Shown here: positions 12,877 through 24,575 of the stretch, piece after piece
How positions within the stretch are numbered: the first letter of the stretch is position 1
How the letters are laid out: each line of letters begins with the position of its first letter
Program-made: the position numbers and the translations under genes
Notes under the pieces: model-generated
Seen by the model: the letters and a program-made list of their open reading frames with translations, nothing else
Database searches by the model: none
Told to the model about the DNA's origin: nothing
Assembly (NCBI RefSeq): GCF_040939455.1
Contig: NC_134107.1
Location: 15,067,537 to 15,131,536 of the forward strand
Reading direction: 5' to 3'
Length of the DNA stretch: 64,000 nucleotides
Source: Microcebus murinus
Taxonomy: Eukaryota; Chordata; Mammalia; Primates; Cheirogaleidae

Positions 12877-13073
12877 GGGTAGAGAACCTGTGGCCTTAAA
12901 GCCACATGTGGCCTTCCAGGTCCTTAAGTGAGGCCTTTTGACTAAATCCAAATTTTATAGAACAAATCCTTTTATTAAAAGGGGTGCAGCAGAGAAAGAT
13001 GAAGCTTTTCTTGTCTCCTTTGGTGGTTAAGAAAGAACAATCTTGAAATCAGAAGGTTGCAGGTTCTCTACCC
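12877..13073. mobile_element. hAT-like MITE with perfect terminal inverted repeats
   Basis: The ends GGGTAGAGAACCTG (12,877) and CAGGTTCTCTACCC (13,060-13,073) are perfect 14 bp inverted repeats. The interior ('gtggccttaaagccacatgt', 'ccttttgactaaatcc') has short palindromes but no transposase. This is a nonautonomous cut-and-paste element of about 197 bp. Confidence 0.65.
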
Positions 13074-13109
13074 TTTTACTCTTACCATATTCTAACATAC
13101 TACCCCCTA

Positions 13110-13232
13110 CTAGAATGAAAGTGCTGTACGGACGAGGATCTTTGCTTTTTTGCTGTTTTGTTGTTGTGTCTTAGGTGCATAAAACAGTGCCTGACACATA
13201 GTGAATACTCAATAAATATTGTTTGAGTGACC
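13110..13232 (+). mobile_element. L2 LINE 3' end
   Basis: Carries the common L2 tail pattern 'cagtgcctgacacatagtga' followed by 'atactcaataaatattgttt'. Confidence 0.65.
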
Positions 13233-13868
13233 AAACTTCAAATGTGATATTATAATGAGTTTCACTCAGGATTTTGTCAGGAACAATGGCTTACCACCAA
13301 CCATAATATCCTTCTTTTAGGATATCCTCCTTTAAGGACAATGGCACATCACTTGCCATACTACTAGACACAAACAAAATTTACTTTAGAAATCTGTGTG
13401 CAATTCTATCAAATTCTTCTTGGATCAATAGAACACAAACATTTCATTTTTTCTCTCCATACCATTGTCTGTATTCTAGTATTTCCTCAGCAATTATGCT
13501 CTCATTTTTACTTGCCCACTGGAAAAATTAATGTCATATGGGTAGTTAAATAGTCACCAACAATTTTATGTTTCCCCAAAATGCCTTTTGTGCATCTTAT
13601 CATTGTTCCCTATATTTAAATAGAGTGTAAAAAGTGGCCATTATACAAAATAGACCCTTATTATGAATGAACATTACTGATAAGAATCTAAGGGTTCTCT
13701 TATATTGATATGTTCTTTTTCAACTAGATAAAAGAATTGAGTTCCTTGAGAACAGGGATTGTGCATTTTTAGTGTTCTAACTCTGGCACACTGCTTGGCT
13801 CAGAAACAGTCATTAAATGTAATGAATATATTAATGAATAACAATCAAGGATTAGATTATTTACTCAC
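13233..13868. other. Intron, nothing recognised except a weak L2-like tail
   Basis: Around 13,745-13,840 the words 'ccttgagaacagggattgtg' and 'actgcttggctcagaa' suggest a very old L2 3' end. The rest is unassigned. Confidence 0.35.
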
Positions 13869-14012
13869 AAACCAGGATGACCAATATGGGTATCCTATCG
13901 TTGATGTAAAAGGAACATAAGTTTTTCCAAATGCCATAATATGTAAGGATATCAAGTACGACCAGAGAACTCCCAGGGTGTGAACCATCAGGGCAGTCAT
14001 TATTTGTACGGC
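13869..14012 (-). CDS. MS4A-family gene, exon 2 (first transmembrane segment)
   Basis: This 144 nt exon (48 codons, phase 0 at both ends) starts AVQIMTALMVHTLGVLWSYL and ends GYPYWSSWF. The family pattern is an exon opening with a 'VQIM.GL.H..LG' TM1 helix and closing with 'GYPFWG.xF' at the entry to TM2; both are visible. The acceptor is TTCTTTTCTCCTAG and the donor TTT|GTGAGT. It joins in frame to the 17-codon exon at 20,115-20,165 (…EIRVFG) and to the 57 nt exon at 719-775. MS4A13 in this window has the equivalent exon at 47 codons with a different sequence (GCALWGIF instead of GYPYWSSWF), so this is a distinct paralogue, not a duplicate copy. MS4A proteins are tetraspan membrane proteins with cytosolic termini. 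The identity of this member is unresolved; MS4A8 is the next named gene in the human order, but the very short N-terminus does not fit it. Confidence 0.82.
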
Positions 14013-15269
14013 CTAGGAGAAAAGAACACCATCATTAATTACTTACTATTTTACCATCCTTTGAAAGGGATACATATCAAGACAAAGGCAGGGTGGAAGA
14101 AGAAGGTGGTGAACTAACAGAATTTCAGTTTTCTCAACATTCAAATCAGATGAGGAGAGTTTGTTATTATTTTAAAGCCATTTGCAGCTATAATTAGTAT
14201 GCATGTATCCAAATAAGTTATACTAGGAGCCTATTTATCTGAGGCCATTCAGCATGAGCCCTGGAGCCCTGAAATAATTGATCTCCCTCAAGACTCATTA
14301 GTACCTGTGTGGTCAACAAACCTTGACCTGTATGGTCAATAATTCTTGACCTAGGTCAGCAACCATATCCTGCATATATAGCTCTTATGTTCTATAGGCA
14401 ACTAGACTTGGTATTTCTGACCTTACCTACCCTTCTCTTATCCTACCAAACCTAGGATTTGGACTTTGATTTCTTTTGTTCTGCCCACCTCTGTACTATC
14501 TGTAACTGTGATTTGTATCCCAGTCCTGGGCCCTTTATAAATAAAAGAAAGATAGTGAAACTTTGGGATCCTTGGTTTTATGTAACTCTTCCAAGGGACC
14601 ATTACGTGGGGTGAGGGTATCAGATAATTTCTGCCCATTGAAGTCATGGGCTAGCTATGATAGTTCTGGACCATAGGAGGAGGACAATTCTAAGTTGCTA
14701 TGTACAGCCCTCTAACATATCACTGTAGGGCCTTTCAATTGGTTGTCAGATAGATGCTTCTCAGGTGTGCCTCTTTCTGCCACAGCTGAATTAGGCAGTC
14801 TCCTGGCTCCTCCCACCCTCACTTCCACCCCCACACATGGGTTAAGTCTGAAAAATGGGGGAGCTGTATTGGAGTTCGGAACCTAGCATCTCTTACCTTA
14901 CTGCAATAATATTTCCACAATGCCTGGGGGCCCTGACATCCTTTTTCTCACAGACCTTAACACACTTGGCAATTTTGCCTTGAAGTTTGTGATGGCCTTC
15001 TGTTCTGGTATGTGATTATGGTGAATGCCAAGAAGTGGCTAGTTGGTGGAAATATTCCTCTCACTTAGAGATTACTCTGACTTCTAGGCAACACAAATCT
15101 ATGCATTTAGTAGTACTTATAACAGGCTGTGGCAGAGGGAGGAAGCAAGGAGAACTGGGGGTGGATAGGACTTCTCCCACTACTGCCATACTAGGCAGTT
15201 TCATCTCCTTGCTTGGCTTGGAACACAGTGGCTTTCTCTGAAGTCTGAGTTTAGTGAAGGATGCAGGAT
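14013..15269. other. Intron; possible LTR-like stretch at 14,220-14,740
   Basis: Mostly unassigned. Between 14,220 and 14,740 a region rich in 'ttgacc' words contains 'gggccctttataaataaaag', a combined TATA/polyadenylation-like motif of the kind found in retroviral LTRs, but I could not define ends or a target duplication. Confidence 0.3.
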
Positions 15270-16521
15270 TTTTTAAAAACTTCTTATTTTTAAATAATTA
15301 TAGATTCACAGGAATTTTCAAAAATAGTACAGAGCTGTTCTTGAACCTTGAATCCAGATTTTAAGAATGGTTACATCTTACCATAGTACAATAACAGAAT
15401 GAGGACATCGACTTGTATATAATGTGTGTGTGTAGTTCTATGCCATTTTATCACGTTTATATTTGCATAATTACCACCATAATCAAGATACAGAATTATT
15501 CCATCACCACAAAGATAGCCCTCATGCTATATCTTTATTGTCACTCTCCCCTCCCCCTCAACATCCTTAACTTTTGGTAGTCACTAATTTGTTTTCCATA
15601 TCTACACTTTTATTTATTTTGAGAGTGTTATATGAACAGAATAATTCAGTATGCACCATTTGAGATTGCCTTTCTTTGTTCAGCATAATACCCTTAAAGT
15701 TGTTGCATGTATTAATATATAGTTCATTCCTTCTTATTTCTGAGTAGTATTCCATGATACAAATGACTATACTTTGTTTAACTATTCATCTATTGAGGAG
15801 TATTTTGATAGTTTCTTCAAGTTTGGGGGCTATTACAAATAAAAATGCTATGAATAGTCATGTATAAGTTTGGAGACATCAGTTTGCAGTTCTCCAAGAA
15901 AAATGCCCTGGAGTGCTCTTGATGAGTTTAATGGTAAGTGTATGTTTAGTATTTAAAGAAACTGCCAAACTATTTTCCAAAGTGGCTGTACCATTTTATA
16001 TTCTAACTAGCAATGTAGGAGAGATCCAATTTCACTACATTGTCTCCAGCATTTGGCATTGTTACAATTTCTTATTTTAGTTGTTTTAAAAGGTGTGTAG
16101 TGATATCTCATTGTGGTCTTAGTTTGCATTTCTCTGATGGCTAATGATGAATATCTTTCTACATGCTTATTTGCCACCTGTATTCTTCTTCAGTGAAATG
16201 TCCCTTTATGTCTTTGATGGTTTTAAAATTATATCATTTGTGGGTTTTTTTTTATACTGTTGAGTTTTGAGAATTAAAAAAAATATGTTATAGATATAAA
16301 TCCTTTGTCAGACATGTGGTTTGCAAGTATTTCCTCCCAGCCTGTGGTTTGTCATTTCATCTTCCTAACAGGGTCTTGCACAGAACAAAAGTATTTTAAT
16401 TTTTAGAAGTCCAATCAATTTATTGATTGTTTTCCTCTGGATGTTTTCCTGCGGATTGTTTTCCATGCTTTTGGTGTCATGTCTAACATGTGTCTTAGGT
16501 ACCAAATTCATTCTTTCTTTC

Positions 16522-16602
<81 letters not shown>

Positions 16603-16702
16603 TTCTTCTTCTTCTTCTTCTTCTTCTTCTTCTTCTTCTTCTTCTTCTTCTTCTTCTTCTTCTTCTTCTTCTTCTTCTTCTTCTTCCTCCTCTTCTTCTT
16701 TT

Positions 16703-16770
<68 letters not shown>

Positions 16771-17690
16771 TTCTTTCTTCTAAAAGTGTTATAGTTTTAC
16801 ACTTTATATTTAAATCTATAATCCACTTTGAATTAATAGTTGTATAAGGTGGTAGACTTTAGGTTGAAGATTTATTTATTTATTTATTTTTGCCAATGGC
16901 CATCCAATATCCATTGCTAAGAAGACTGTACTTCCTCTATTGAATTACTTTTATAAAAATCAATTGACTGATTGACTGTACTGGTGTACAGTCCAAATAA
17001 ATACTTGACTGTACTTATTTTTGGATTGTATATTCTGTTCATTTAATAACTATGCATCTATTGCTATACCAATACACACACAGTCTTGATTATTATAGCT
17101 ATATAATATCTTAAAATCAGGTAATATGATTCCTCCCACTTTATTCTTTTTCAAAAACTTTTAGGTATTTTAGTTTCTTTACATTTCCATATACATTTTA
17201 GATAATCTTCTCTAAATCTATAAAAAATTGCTGCTGAGATTTTGATAGGACGTGTGCCAAACTGATATGGCAATTTGGGGAAAATTAACACCTTTACTAT
17301 GCTGAGCTTTCCAATCTACATGCCTTTTCATCTATGTAAACTACTTTGAATTTTTTCATTAGTATTTGGTAGTTTGCAAAATACAATTTCCATACATGGT
17401 TTATTAGATTTATACCTATGTATTTATTTTTTCAAGTGATTGTAAATAGTATTGAATTTTAAATTTTGGTTTCCATATGTTCATATTTTGTAAATGATTT
17501 TTGTGTCCATATTCTGAAGGATATTGATCTATAGTTTTCTTCTTTTATACTGTCTTTATTTGGTTTTGGTATCAGAATAATATTAACCTCTTCAAATGAG
17601 TTGGGAAATGTTCCTCCTCTTCTGGTTTTTGAAAAATATTGAGAATAAGTGGTGTTAAGTATTCTGAAACCATCTGGTAGAATTCTTCAG
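15270..17690 (-). mobile_element. LINE-1, antisense, old (L1M-like)
   Basis: L1 ORF2 and 3' end in reverse orientation. Landmarks on the plus strand are 'ctgagtagtattccatgata' (15,741), 'ggtgtgtagtgatatctcat' (about 16,090), 'tgtatattctgttcatttaa' and 'tttgataggacgtgtgccaa' (about 17,240). Its middle is replaced by a 270 bp pyrimidine microsatellite. Highly mutated, no coding capacity. Confidence 0.75.
16511..16781. repeat. (TTTC)n-(TTC)n-(TTTC)n pyrimidine tract
   Basis: An uninterrupted ~270 bp polypyrimidine run: TTTC repeats to about 16,600, TTC repeats to about 16,690, then TTTC repeats again. It lies inside an antisense L1 whose sequence resumes at 'ctaaaagtgttatagtttta', so it expanded from a T/C-rich L1 motif. 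The long phenylalanine/serine/leucine-only frames here are microsatellite artefacts. Confidence 0.97.
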
Positions 17691-17694
17691 TGAA

Positions 17695-18080
17695 AAAATG
17701 ACATTGGTATTTTGATAGGGATTGTATTGAAACTGTAGATTGCTCTGGGTATTATAGTCATTTTAAGAATATTAATTATTCTTCCAATCCATGGGCATGG
17801 GATATCTTTCCATTTGTTTATGTCCTTCAATATCTTTCATTTCATTCATTTGTAGAGGTATTTTATGGAAATCTTTAACTTCCTCGGTTAAATTCATTCC
17901 TAGCTAATTTATATTTTTAAAGCTATTGTTAATGGTATTATTGCCTTGATTTAGTTCTTGTGTTGTTTATTGTTGGTGTATAGAAAAACTAAGGATTTTT
18001 GTATGTTGATTTTATATCCTGCAACTTTATTGAATTTATTTATCAGATCTAAGAGCCTTTTGGTGGAGTGTTTAGGTTTT
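17695..18080 (-). mobile_element. Second antisense LINE-1 fragment (ORF2)
   Basis: It repeats the ORF2 region already passed at 17.24 kb ('attttgatagggattgtatt', then 'ttattgaatttatttatcag' near 18.03 kb), so it is a separate copy in the same orientation. Confidence 0.65.
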
Positions 18081-18084
18081 CTTG

Positions 18085-18395
18085 ATATAAGATAGTCACA
18101 AAAGGACAAGTGTTTTAGGATTCAACTAATTTGAGTAATATAGAGAAGTCAAATTTGTAGAGACAGAAAACAGAATGGTTGATAGGGGCCGTGGGGAAGG
18201 GAGTATGGGGAGTTACTGTGTAATAGGTACAGGGTGTTGGTTTTGGAGGATGAAAAGAGTTCTGTGGATGGATGATAGTGATGGTAGCACAATCACATGG
18301 ATGTACTTAATGCCACTAAACTGTATGCTTAAAATGGCTTTGGTTATAAATTTTTATGTCCGGTGTATTTTACCACAGTTAAAAGTGTTAGTTAA
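18085..18395 (+). mobile_element. Old LINE-1 3'-end-like fragment, sense
   Basis: The pattern 'atgtacttaatgccactaaa' then 'ctgtatgcttaaaatggctt' and 'tattttaccacagtt' is typical of old mammalian L1 3' UTRs. Confidence 0.5.
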
Positions 18396-20114
18396 ATCTT
18401 ATGTTTTATAAGATCTTCTCTGATACTGTGCTGGCAAGAGCATGGGGGCATAGCCTTGTTACTCCTAGGTGAGAGTGGAAGGTTAGACTTCCCACTTAGC
18501 CTCAGTTGATACCTGGCAGAGAGGAGCATGTTAGTATTGGTGGGTGGAGATAGAAGTTCAAGCTCCAGTAGGCCACTGCTGACACCGCCATGGCTGGTGA
18601 TTGCAGTCACTGCATTCATTACTGCTCCCCCGTGTGACCTCTTCTGATACTGAGGTCTGCAGTAGGGAGCTCATTCCTGTTAAGAGGTGATGAAAATCTC
18701 AGCTTTCTACTCAGCCATCTCTGATAACACCCTGAGGAAGGGTAGAGGTGTTTTGTTATGGCAAAGTGACGGTGAAAGCCTAGGTTCCTACATTAACTTT
18801 GCTGAGAGAGGTAGGAAAAGTCCCATAGTTTTTCCTCCTGTGTTTAGCTAGAGTAGAGCAGATACTGTCTAAATGTTTTTTATCTTGTTTCTGGATGTAT
18901 GACTGAAGAAAATAATCTTTACTTGGGACTTTTTTTCTTTACACTTATTGGTGTTTGGGGTTGCAGACTTCTTGAGCACCCAGTTTGAGATACATGATAT
19001 AAAAAGAAAACCCAGGAAACCCATGACTATATCATTCCTTGGGGTCCAAGGTCCCTAGCTCTCCCTCCTTTTTGTCTGTATTTTTCAGAGTTTTCTTATA
19101 TTTGTTCAAAGTTTTAGCTATAGTTTGTGATAGGAATAGAGAGAAGTGTATCTACTCTATCTTGTATAGAACTGGAAATGGGAATATTTTATTGGATGAA
19201 ATAAAACCTGAACTCTGTGTCTTTCTGAATAATGGTACATATCATTAGAAGGACAGTAATGTGGCCAATAGACCTATTTATTCTTAGACATACTTCAACT
19301 ATTACTTCCCAATACCAAGACCAGATTACGTGGATAAGGGGGTTAGGAATCCACATCTTTAACATCAGAACACTGGGAATGAGGAGAGGAAATATGAGTT
19401 AATTCTTGGTTTTATGTAAGGCTCTTAGTATAATGCTGGCAGGGGATCAGGTAGATTTTAAATAAGTGGAGGAAATAATACACTTGGGATGTTGGGAATT
19501 TTTTCCTGAACCGAGCTTTAATTTCACCGCTGATTTCACTCCTAATCTGACTCCATCATCCAGCAATCTGGGTGGATGCAAAATAATCCAGCAATATGGG
19601 TGAATACCTGCTATATTTGATAGGGTTGACTGGGGAAACAGTGGCATGTCTCAGGGGTGTTGTTGAAAGCATAGTGCTATTATGATCACTGTTCACAAAG
19701 CTCTATGGTGTGTACCTTCTTCTAAATGTAGTTTCCACAATCTGACCTCATTTAGAAACATGTCATAGCTTAGATTGAAATAATTTATACATACACAAAA
19801 GAGATTTTTGCTCATTTCCAGACCTCAGCTATATTTGCTGAAAGTATGAGTAGGTTGTGATATTGTTGGGTCATTTAAAAGTAGTTGATAGAGTCATAAT
19901 TTCTGCTTTCTTTAACTTTAATCTAATACACAGTTTATGTGTTCAGTCTGCATGTGGAAAATGCAGATGCTATGTCAACATTTCAGGATACTTTTATAAA
20001 CTCTTCTCCATTTGGGGTGTTCATAATAGCATATAGTTATAATCTTTTCCCTTTTATATTTAGAAATTGCAACACTATAGTCATTTATTCACTCAAGTAG
20101 CATTTAGTTCTTAC
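18396..20114. other. Intron 1 of the left-hand MS4A gene, mostly unassigned
   Basis: 18.4-18.9 kb has moderately GC-rich sequence that may be an ancient repeat; nothing coding was recognised. The short frames at 18,175-18,411 and 18,392-18,619 show no domain. Confidence 0.35.
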
Positions 20115-20165
20115 CCCGAAGACTCTTATTTCCTTTCTGATTAACTGCGGTCGATTTCGTGGCAT
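20115..20165 (-). CDS. MS4A-family gene, exon 1 (start codon, short cytosolic N-terminus)
   Basis: On the minus strand ATG at 20,165-20,163 opens a 17-codon frame, MPRNRPQLIRKEIRVFG, that ends at a GGG|GTAAGA donor in phase 0 and joins to AVQIM… at 14,012. The '(K/R)-V-(L/F)-G' just before TM1 is the usual MS4A junction. An in-frame TGA lies two codons upstream of the ATG, and the -3 base is A, so this is the likely start if the 5' UTR continues into the exon. The N-terminus is far shorter than in most MS4A proteins but has exactly the length seen in MS4A13 of this window (17 codons). It is basic (R, R, R, K, R) as expected for the inside of the membrane. Inference: exon 1 of the same gene as the exons at 13,869 and 719. 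Confidence 0.7.
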
Positions 20166-21754
20166 TTTTCACAATAGAGAAATGAGAGTGTAATGTGCTT
20201 TATTTTCTGTAGGAAAATATGGAGACAAAATGGTATTAATTATTTTCTTGGTTAAGATGCTTAAACTGGGGAGGGAAATCTAATCTTACAGTTGCTCATT
20301 TTTCGCTATAGTCCCTTGAGAGATGTTTTTGTAGCAAACCACTAATATAACTGTCTTGACAAAATCTATCATCTACCTCTCAGTTTTATTTACCAACTTT
20401 AAATTAGACTAGTAAATAGTGTATGGTGGCTGCCCCAATCACACCAATCTGTCTAGAAAGTATCCACAGCCCCATATTCACAGGGTCAGAAAAATTAGAA
20501 TTTTGGTTGCCATGGTTTATTCTCATACTCATTCGTGTTTTCTTCTAAACTAAAGTCTGGTTCAGGGGCCCCTGATTGGAAGAACCCATGTCACATACCT
20601 ACACCAGCTATAGGGGAGGCTAGAAAATAAAGTGCTATATATATTATACTTTGGAAGTGTAAGCTTCACAAGTTAGAAACCCATAAAAATGTAGGAAGGG
20701 TGTTCAATAGATAAGAAAATTACAACTAACAGATAGCTATTGTTAAAGTTGTGTATAACTTTTATTATTCTGTTATTATGTATAACTCATATCAATTCTC
20801 CCTAGCTGCCGTATTTAATATCCATGATAATTATTCCTTGATCCTAGTTGATTGGGTCAAAGGTGAGTATCTAACTCAAGCTGGGCTCGTGATATCCTCT
20901 TTCCCAGATAGTTTGAGCTGGTCTCTTGATGAGGAGATGTAAAGACTTAGGAGCAGTATCTACTCTAATGGACAGAGAGGTAGAGAAAGTAAGCTTTGAG
21001 AATGAGAAGAATAGAGAGGACACCCAGAGAAATACAGACATGGAGGAGGAGCAGGACTCCCTGAGTTTCTGCTGGCTTTCCATTTTCTAGTTCCAGTTTC
21101 TTTAGGAGGGGCGGCTGACATGTAAATATGCTTGTTTGTATATTATAATACGTATATCTTAATTTTGCTAAAACTAGTTAAGAGACAGTTTTTGTTTCTT
21201 ACAAATAAAAAGTTTTTATTTTCTAGTTGCTTTATCTTCTAACTTTTCTCACATAGCTTTGACAATCCATTCTCCTCTCTCTCCAATGCCTGATGGTTTT
21301 TTCCTTTGTCTCTTTAACCTCTTATCTGGAACCACATCTGAAGCCTGAGATCCTGTCTTCAAATTCTTCATTTATAATTTTTTTTTCTCCAGGTTGTATA
21401 AACCATGAACTATTAAGGTTTAGTTTGCCCTTGAAAGATGGCCCATTGACTCTTGAAATTGAAGAAGGTATAGAAAGATACAGTGGAAAGAGTCAAATCT
21501 TGCCAGATGTGAGTTCAAATCTTACCTTATGTGACCTTGTCCATATTTATTCTTTTAAAGACTCTTTCCTCGGCAGCAAAAACCCCTACTGGAGAGCAAA
21601 CAAGAGAAACTGGTACAAAATTGAAACCCAAATAAGAGGAACGTGTTGGCAAAGCCTGCCTTCGGTGTGGCCCACACCAGACCAGTGGATCTTTACACTG
21701 ACTTGATCTTAGGGCTAGAGGGACCTGATCCTTCAGGTGGCATTCTTAGACCAG
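20166..21754. other. Upstream region of the left-hand MS4A gene
   Basis: Contains a poorly preserved MIR-like patch near 21,480-21,540 and open frames (for example 21,293-21,706) without recognisable domains. The region should hold 5' UTR exons and promoter elements of the MS4A gene, but none is certain. Confidence 0.35.
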
Positions 21755-22035
21755 GACCTTCCAGCTTCGGGAGTCCCGGAGGCAGCACCTGCCGGGTGGG
21801 GGTGGGCGATGCTTCTCTCGGTCGTGCCCTTTGTTACCTCTCGTGGTTCCAACGCTGCGGTTATGGTCAAGAGTGCCGCGCGCCAGGAACCCAGGAACCC
21901 GCGCGGACACCGAGAAACTCTGCCGGTTCCCAGGAGTAGGGTAAGGAATGAGGTGGTGGGGAGGGAGCTGGCACAGATGAACCCTTTCCTGCCGGTGATA
22001 TCATCATAGGCTGTCCGCGGACCTGGGATTCCCTA
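21755..22035. promoter_or_regulatory. CpG-dense patch, possible promoter
   Basis: About 280 bp with many CpG dinucleotides (clusters 'gccgcgcgcc', 'cccgcgcggacaccg', 'gtccgcggac') in a window that is otherwise CpG-poor. It lies about 1.6 kb upstream of the start codon of the left-hand MS4A gene on the minus strand, and that strand carries a plausible splice donor near the patch (GAG|GTAACA, about 21,835). It could be the promoter or first exon of that gene or of a divergent non-coding transcript. Several overlapping frames here have no known domain. Confidence 0.4.
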
Positions 22036-23399
22036 GGGGGCTGCCTGTTCGGAGACTTCTCCATCAAGCAAATACCCTCTTCTCTGCTTGTCTACTAGGT
22101 TAGTACCAGCAAAAGCCTTTTCACCTTTAATCCTCACAAGGTCTAGAGGGAAGAGTACTGGTCAGCAAACCTGGGCTCTGGTCCTTAACTCTCTCTTTTG
22201 TTAGATAATTGTATGCTTGGGCAAAATGTTGATCTTTCATGTTCCTTGGATTGTTTTTCTGTACAATTGAGATAATTGTATGTTCTGTGTACCTCCCAGG
22301 TTCACACTAACTTATTCTGAATACTGAAATCAGGTTATACAAGTTTAACATCTACTGCTACAATCCTAACTTGAAGGCCATCTCCATGACGGCAGGTACC
22401 ACATAGAACTTTTTTTTTTGTTTTTTGAAATCACTGAACACTCAGGATATGTGTGCTGTTTCTGGCACATAGTAGAAATGAATGAATGAATGAATTAAAG
22501 GTCATCTATTCAAACTTCCTCAGTTCATACCAAGTCATAACTTAAGGGTAAAAATTATTTGATTTGAAGGCTAACTAAAGGCATGGTTATGATAGAGAAT
22601 GGAATTAACATTTATTGAGGCTTTATGCATAAGTATTTCACATATTGTATAATTCCTTCAACAGATATCTGTTAAGCATCAATATGTGGCAAGTATCGTT
22701 CCATGTATTGGAGATAAATGAATTTTATGAATTCTATGAATATAAAATTCTATGAATTTTCCCTTATGTGAAGAAAACACATAAAGATCCCTTCCTCCCC
22801 TGGAGCTTACCTTGTGGGAAGGGTGAGATGAGGGAAGATGATAAGTGTTAATGTTAGGAGAGCAGGGAAAGGCACAGAATTCGGCACAGGAGGCGAGGAG
22901 TGGCCAGAAAGGTAAGTAGACATCTACAGAGTCCTGGAATATAAGGAAAGAAAATGTAAAATGATGGTAAAAGTTTCCTTGGGTGGTCAATTAAGGTGAG
23001 GACTGAGCACCAGTAATTTTTAGGTTTTGCAATATGGAGGTCACTGTTGTCATTGACAACAGTAGTTTCAGAGGAGTGGTGGGCCAAACCCTAACTGGAG
23101 TAAATTCAAGAGAAAACAGGAGGAGATAATTTGTGGATAATAAATATAGATCTTTTAAGTTTTGGTCTTACGGAAAGAAATGGAGGCATATATAGAGGGA
23201 GAAGTAGAGTTGAGTTTGTTTGTTTTATTTTAAACGGCGGAAATAATAACATGTTCATATGCTGGTGGGAATAGTCCACAAGAGAATGAAAAATTGCAGG
23301 CATCATCGGAGATGAGGATGGGGTGGGGAGATTTTTGACTGTGTCCTCTGGAATGTGCCTTCTATTGTACACAGACCCCTGTGTATTCTCAACTTCTTC
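22036..23399. other. Intergenic, nothing firm recognised
   Basis: Possible L2 remnant near 22,440-22,500 ('tctggcacatagtagaaatg' and GAAT repeats). Overlapping frames at 22,679-23,372 look random. Confidence 0.4.
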
Positions 23400-24575
23400 A
23401 AAAAATTCTTTTCTAATTTTCTGCTGGTGTATTGAAATGTAGTTTATTTTTTGTTTGCCATAAGATTGGTATTAATGCTAATTAAATTATCTGTAGATAG
23501 TTTTGAATTTTCTACATAAAATAGCATGTTCTTTGCAAATAATGACAATTTTATATCTTCCTTTTATATTTTAATACATTTACTTTTCTTGTTGAACTAA
23601 ATAGGACCTGGATACAATATTAAATCAATGTGAGCTCTTTTTACTAATTCTGATCTCAACAGAAAAATCTTCAACAATTTCATATGCTGTAGGTTTTTTG
23701 TAGAGCATATGAAAGATTTTCTCTTTATAAAGAGTTTTGATTTTTATCATGAAATTTATGGTGAATGTTTTTCAAATGCCTTTCCACAAGTATTGAGATA
23801 ATATAACTTTTTTCTAGTTGGTCAGTGTGGTGAATTACATTGATTGATTTTCAAAAGTTTTTTATTGGAGTAAGAAACCATAAAATGCACAAATCTTAAG
23901 TATGCCCAGCTCTATTTTTATTAATGTATACATCTGCATAATCACACCCAAATCAAAATATAGAAAATTATTAGTACCCCAGGGCATCCTTGTTAGCCCT
24001 CATTCAAATTTGGTTTCTCTCACCATAATTTAGTTTTGCCTATTTTTGTGTTTAATATAAATTGAATCATGTTATATACTCTTTTGTGTATGGTAACTAT
24101 TGCTAAAGATCATGTCTATGAGATTATATATGTCTGTTATAGCACTAATTTGGTTTCATACTTAATTTTATTTTGGTAAGACTACAACACAATTTATTTA
24201 TCCTTTCTAGATGTGATGGATGTTTATATTTTTTCCAGTTTGCTATTTTTCAATTAAGATACTAGAAACACTCTAGAACTTGTCTTTTATTCCAAATATG
24301 GACTAGTATCTATTGAATATCTATGAAAGGATGTAATTATTAAGTGATAGGGCATATCTTTAATTGGCAAAAATTAATTTGGCTAATAGTTTCCAAAAAT
24401 ATTAATTTATTTTCCTACATACACTCCACCATCAGGTATGAGAATTGCACATCTCATGAATACTTGATGCTTTCAGCCTCTGTAAAATTTTAAATTCTAG
24501 TATGTTTGCAGTAGAATTTTATTTGTTTTTTTTCATTTCCTTTAATGCTAGTAATGTTGAGCAAATTCTTTTTCT
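23400..24575 (-). mobile_element. Old LINE-1 sequence, antisense (L1M-like)
   Basis: Reverse-orientation L1 ORF2/3' end; landmarks are 'gatttttatcatgaaattta' (about 23,740), 'tgtggtgaattacattgatt' and 'atctgcataatcacacccaa'. Heavily mutated. Confidence 0.6.

Noticed and set aside
16423..16847. Two ~120-codon open frames rich in Phe/Ser/Leu
   Set aside because: They are translations of the TTTC/TTC microsatellite.
21293..21706. 137-codon plus-strand frame next to the CpG patch
   Set aside because: No domain or codon signal; overlaps a MIR-like piece.
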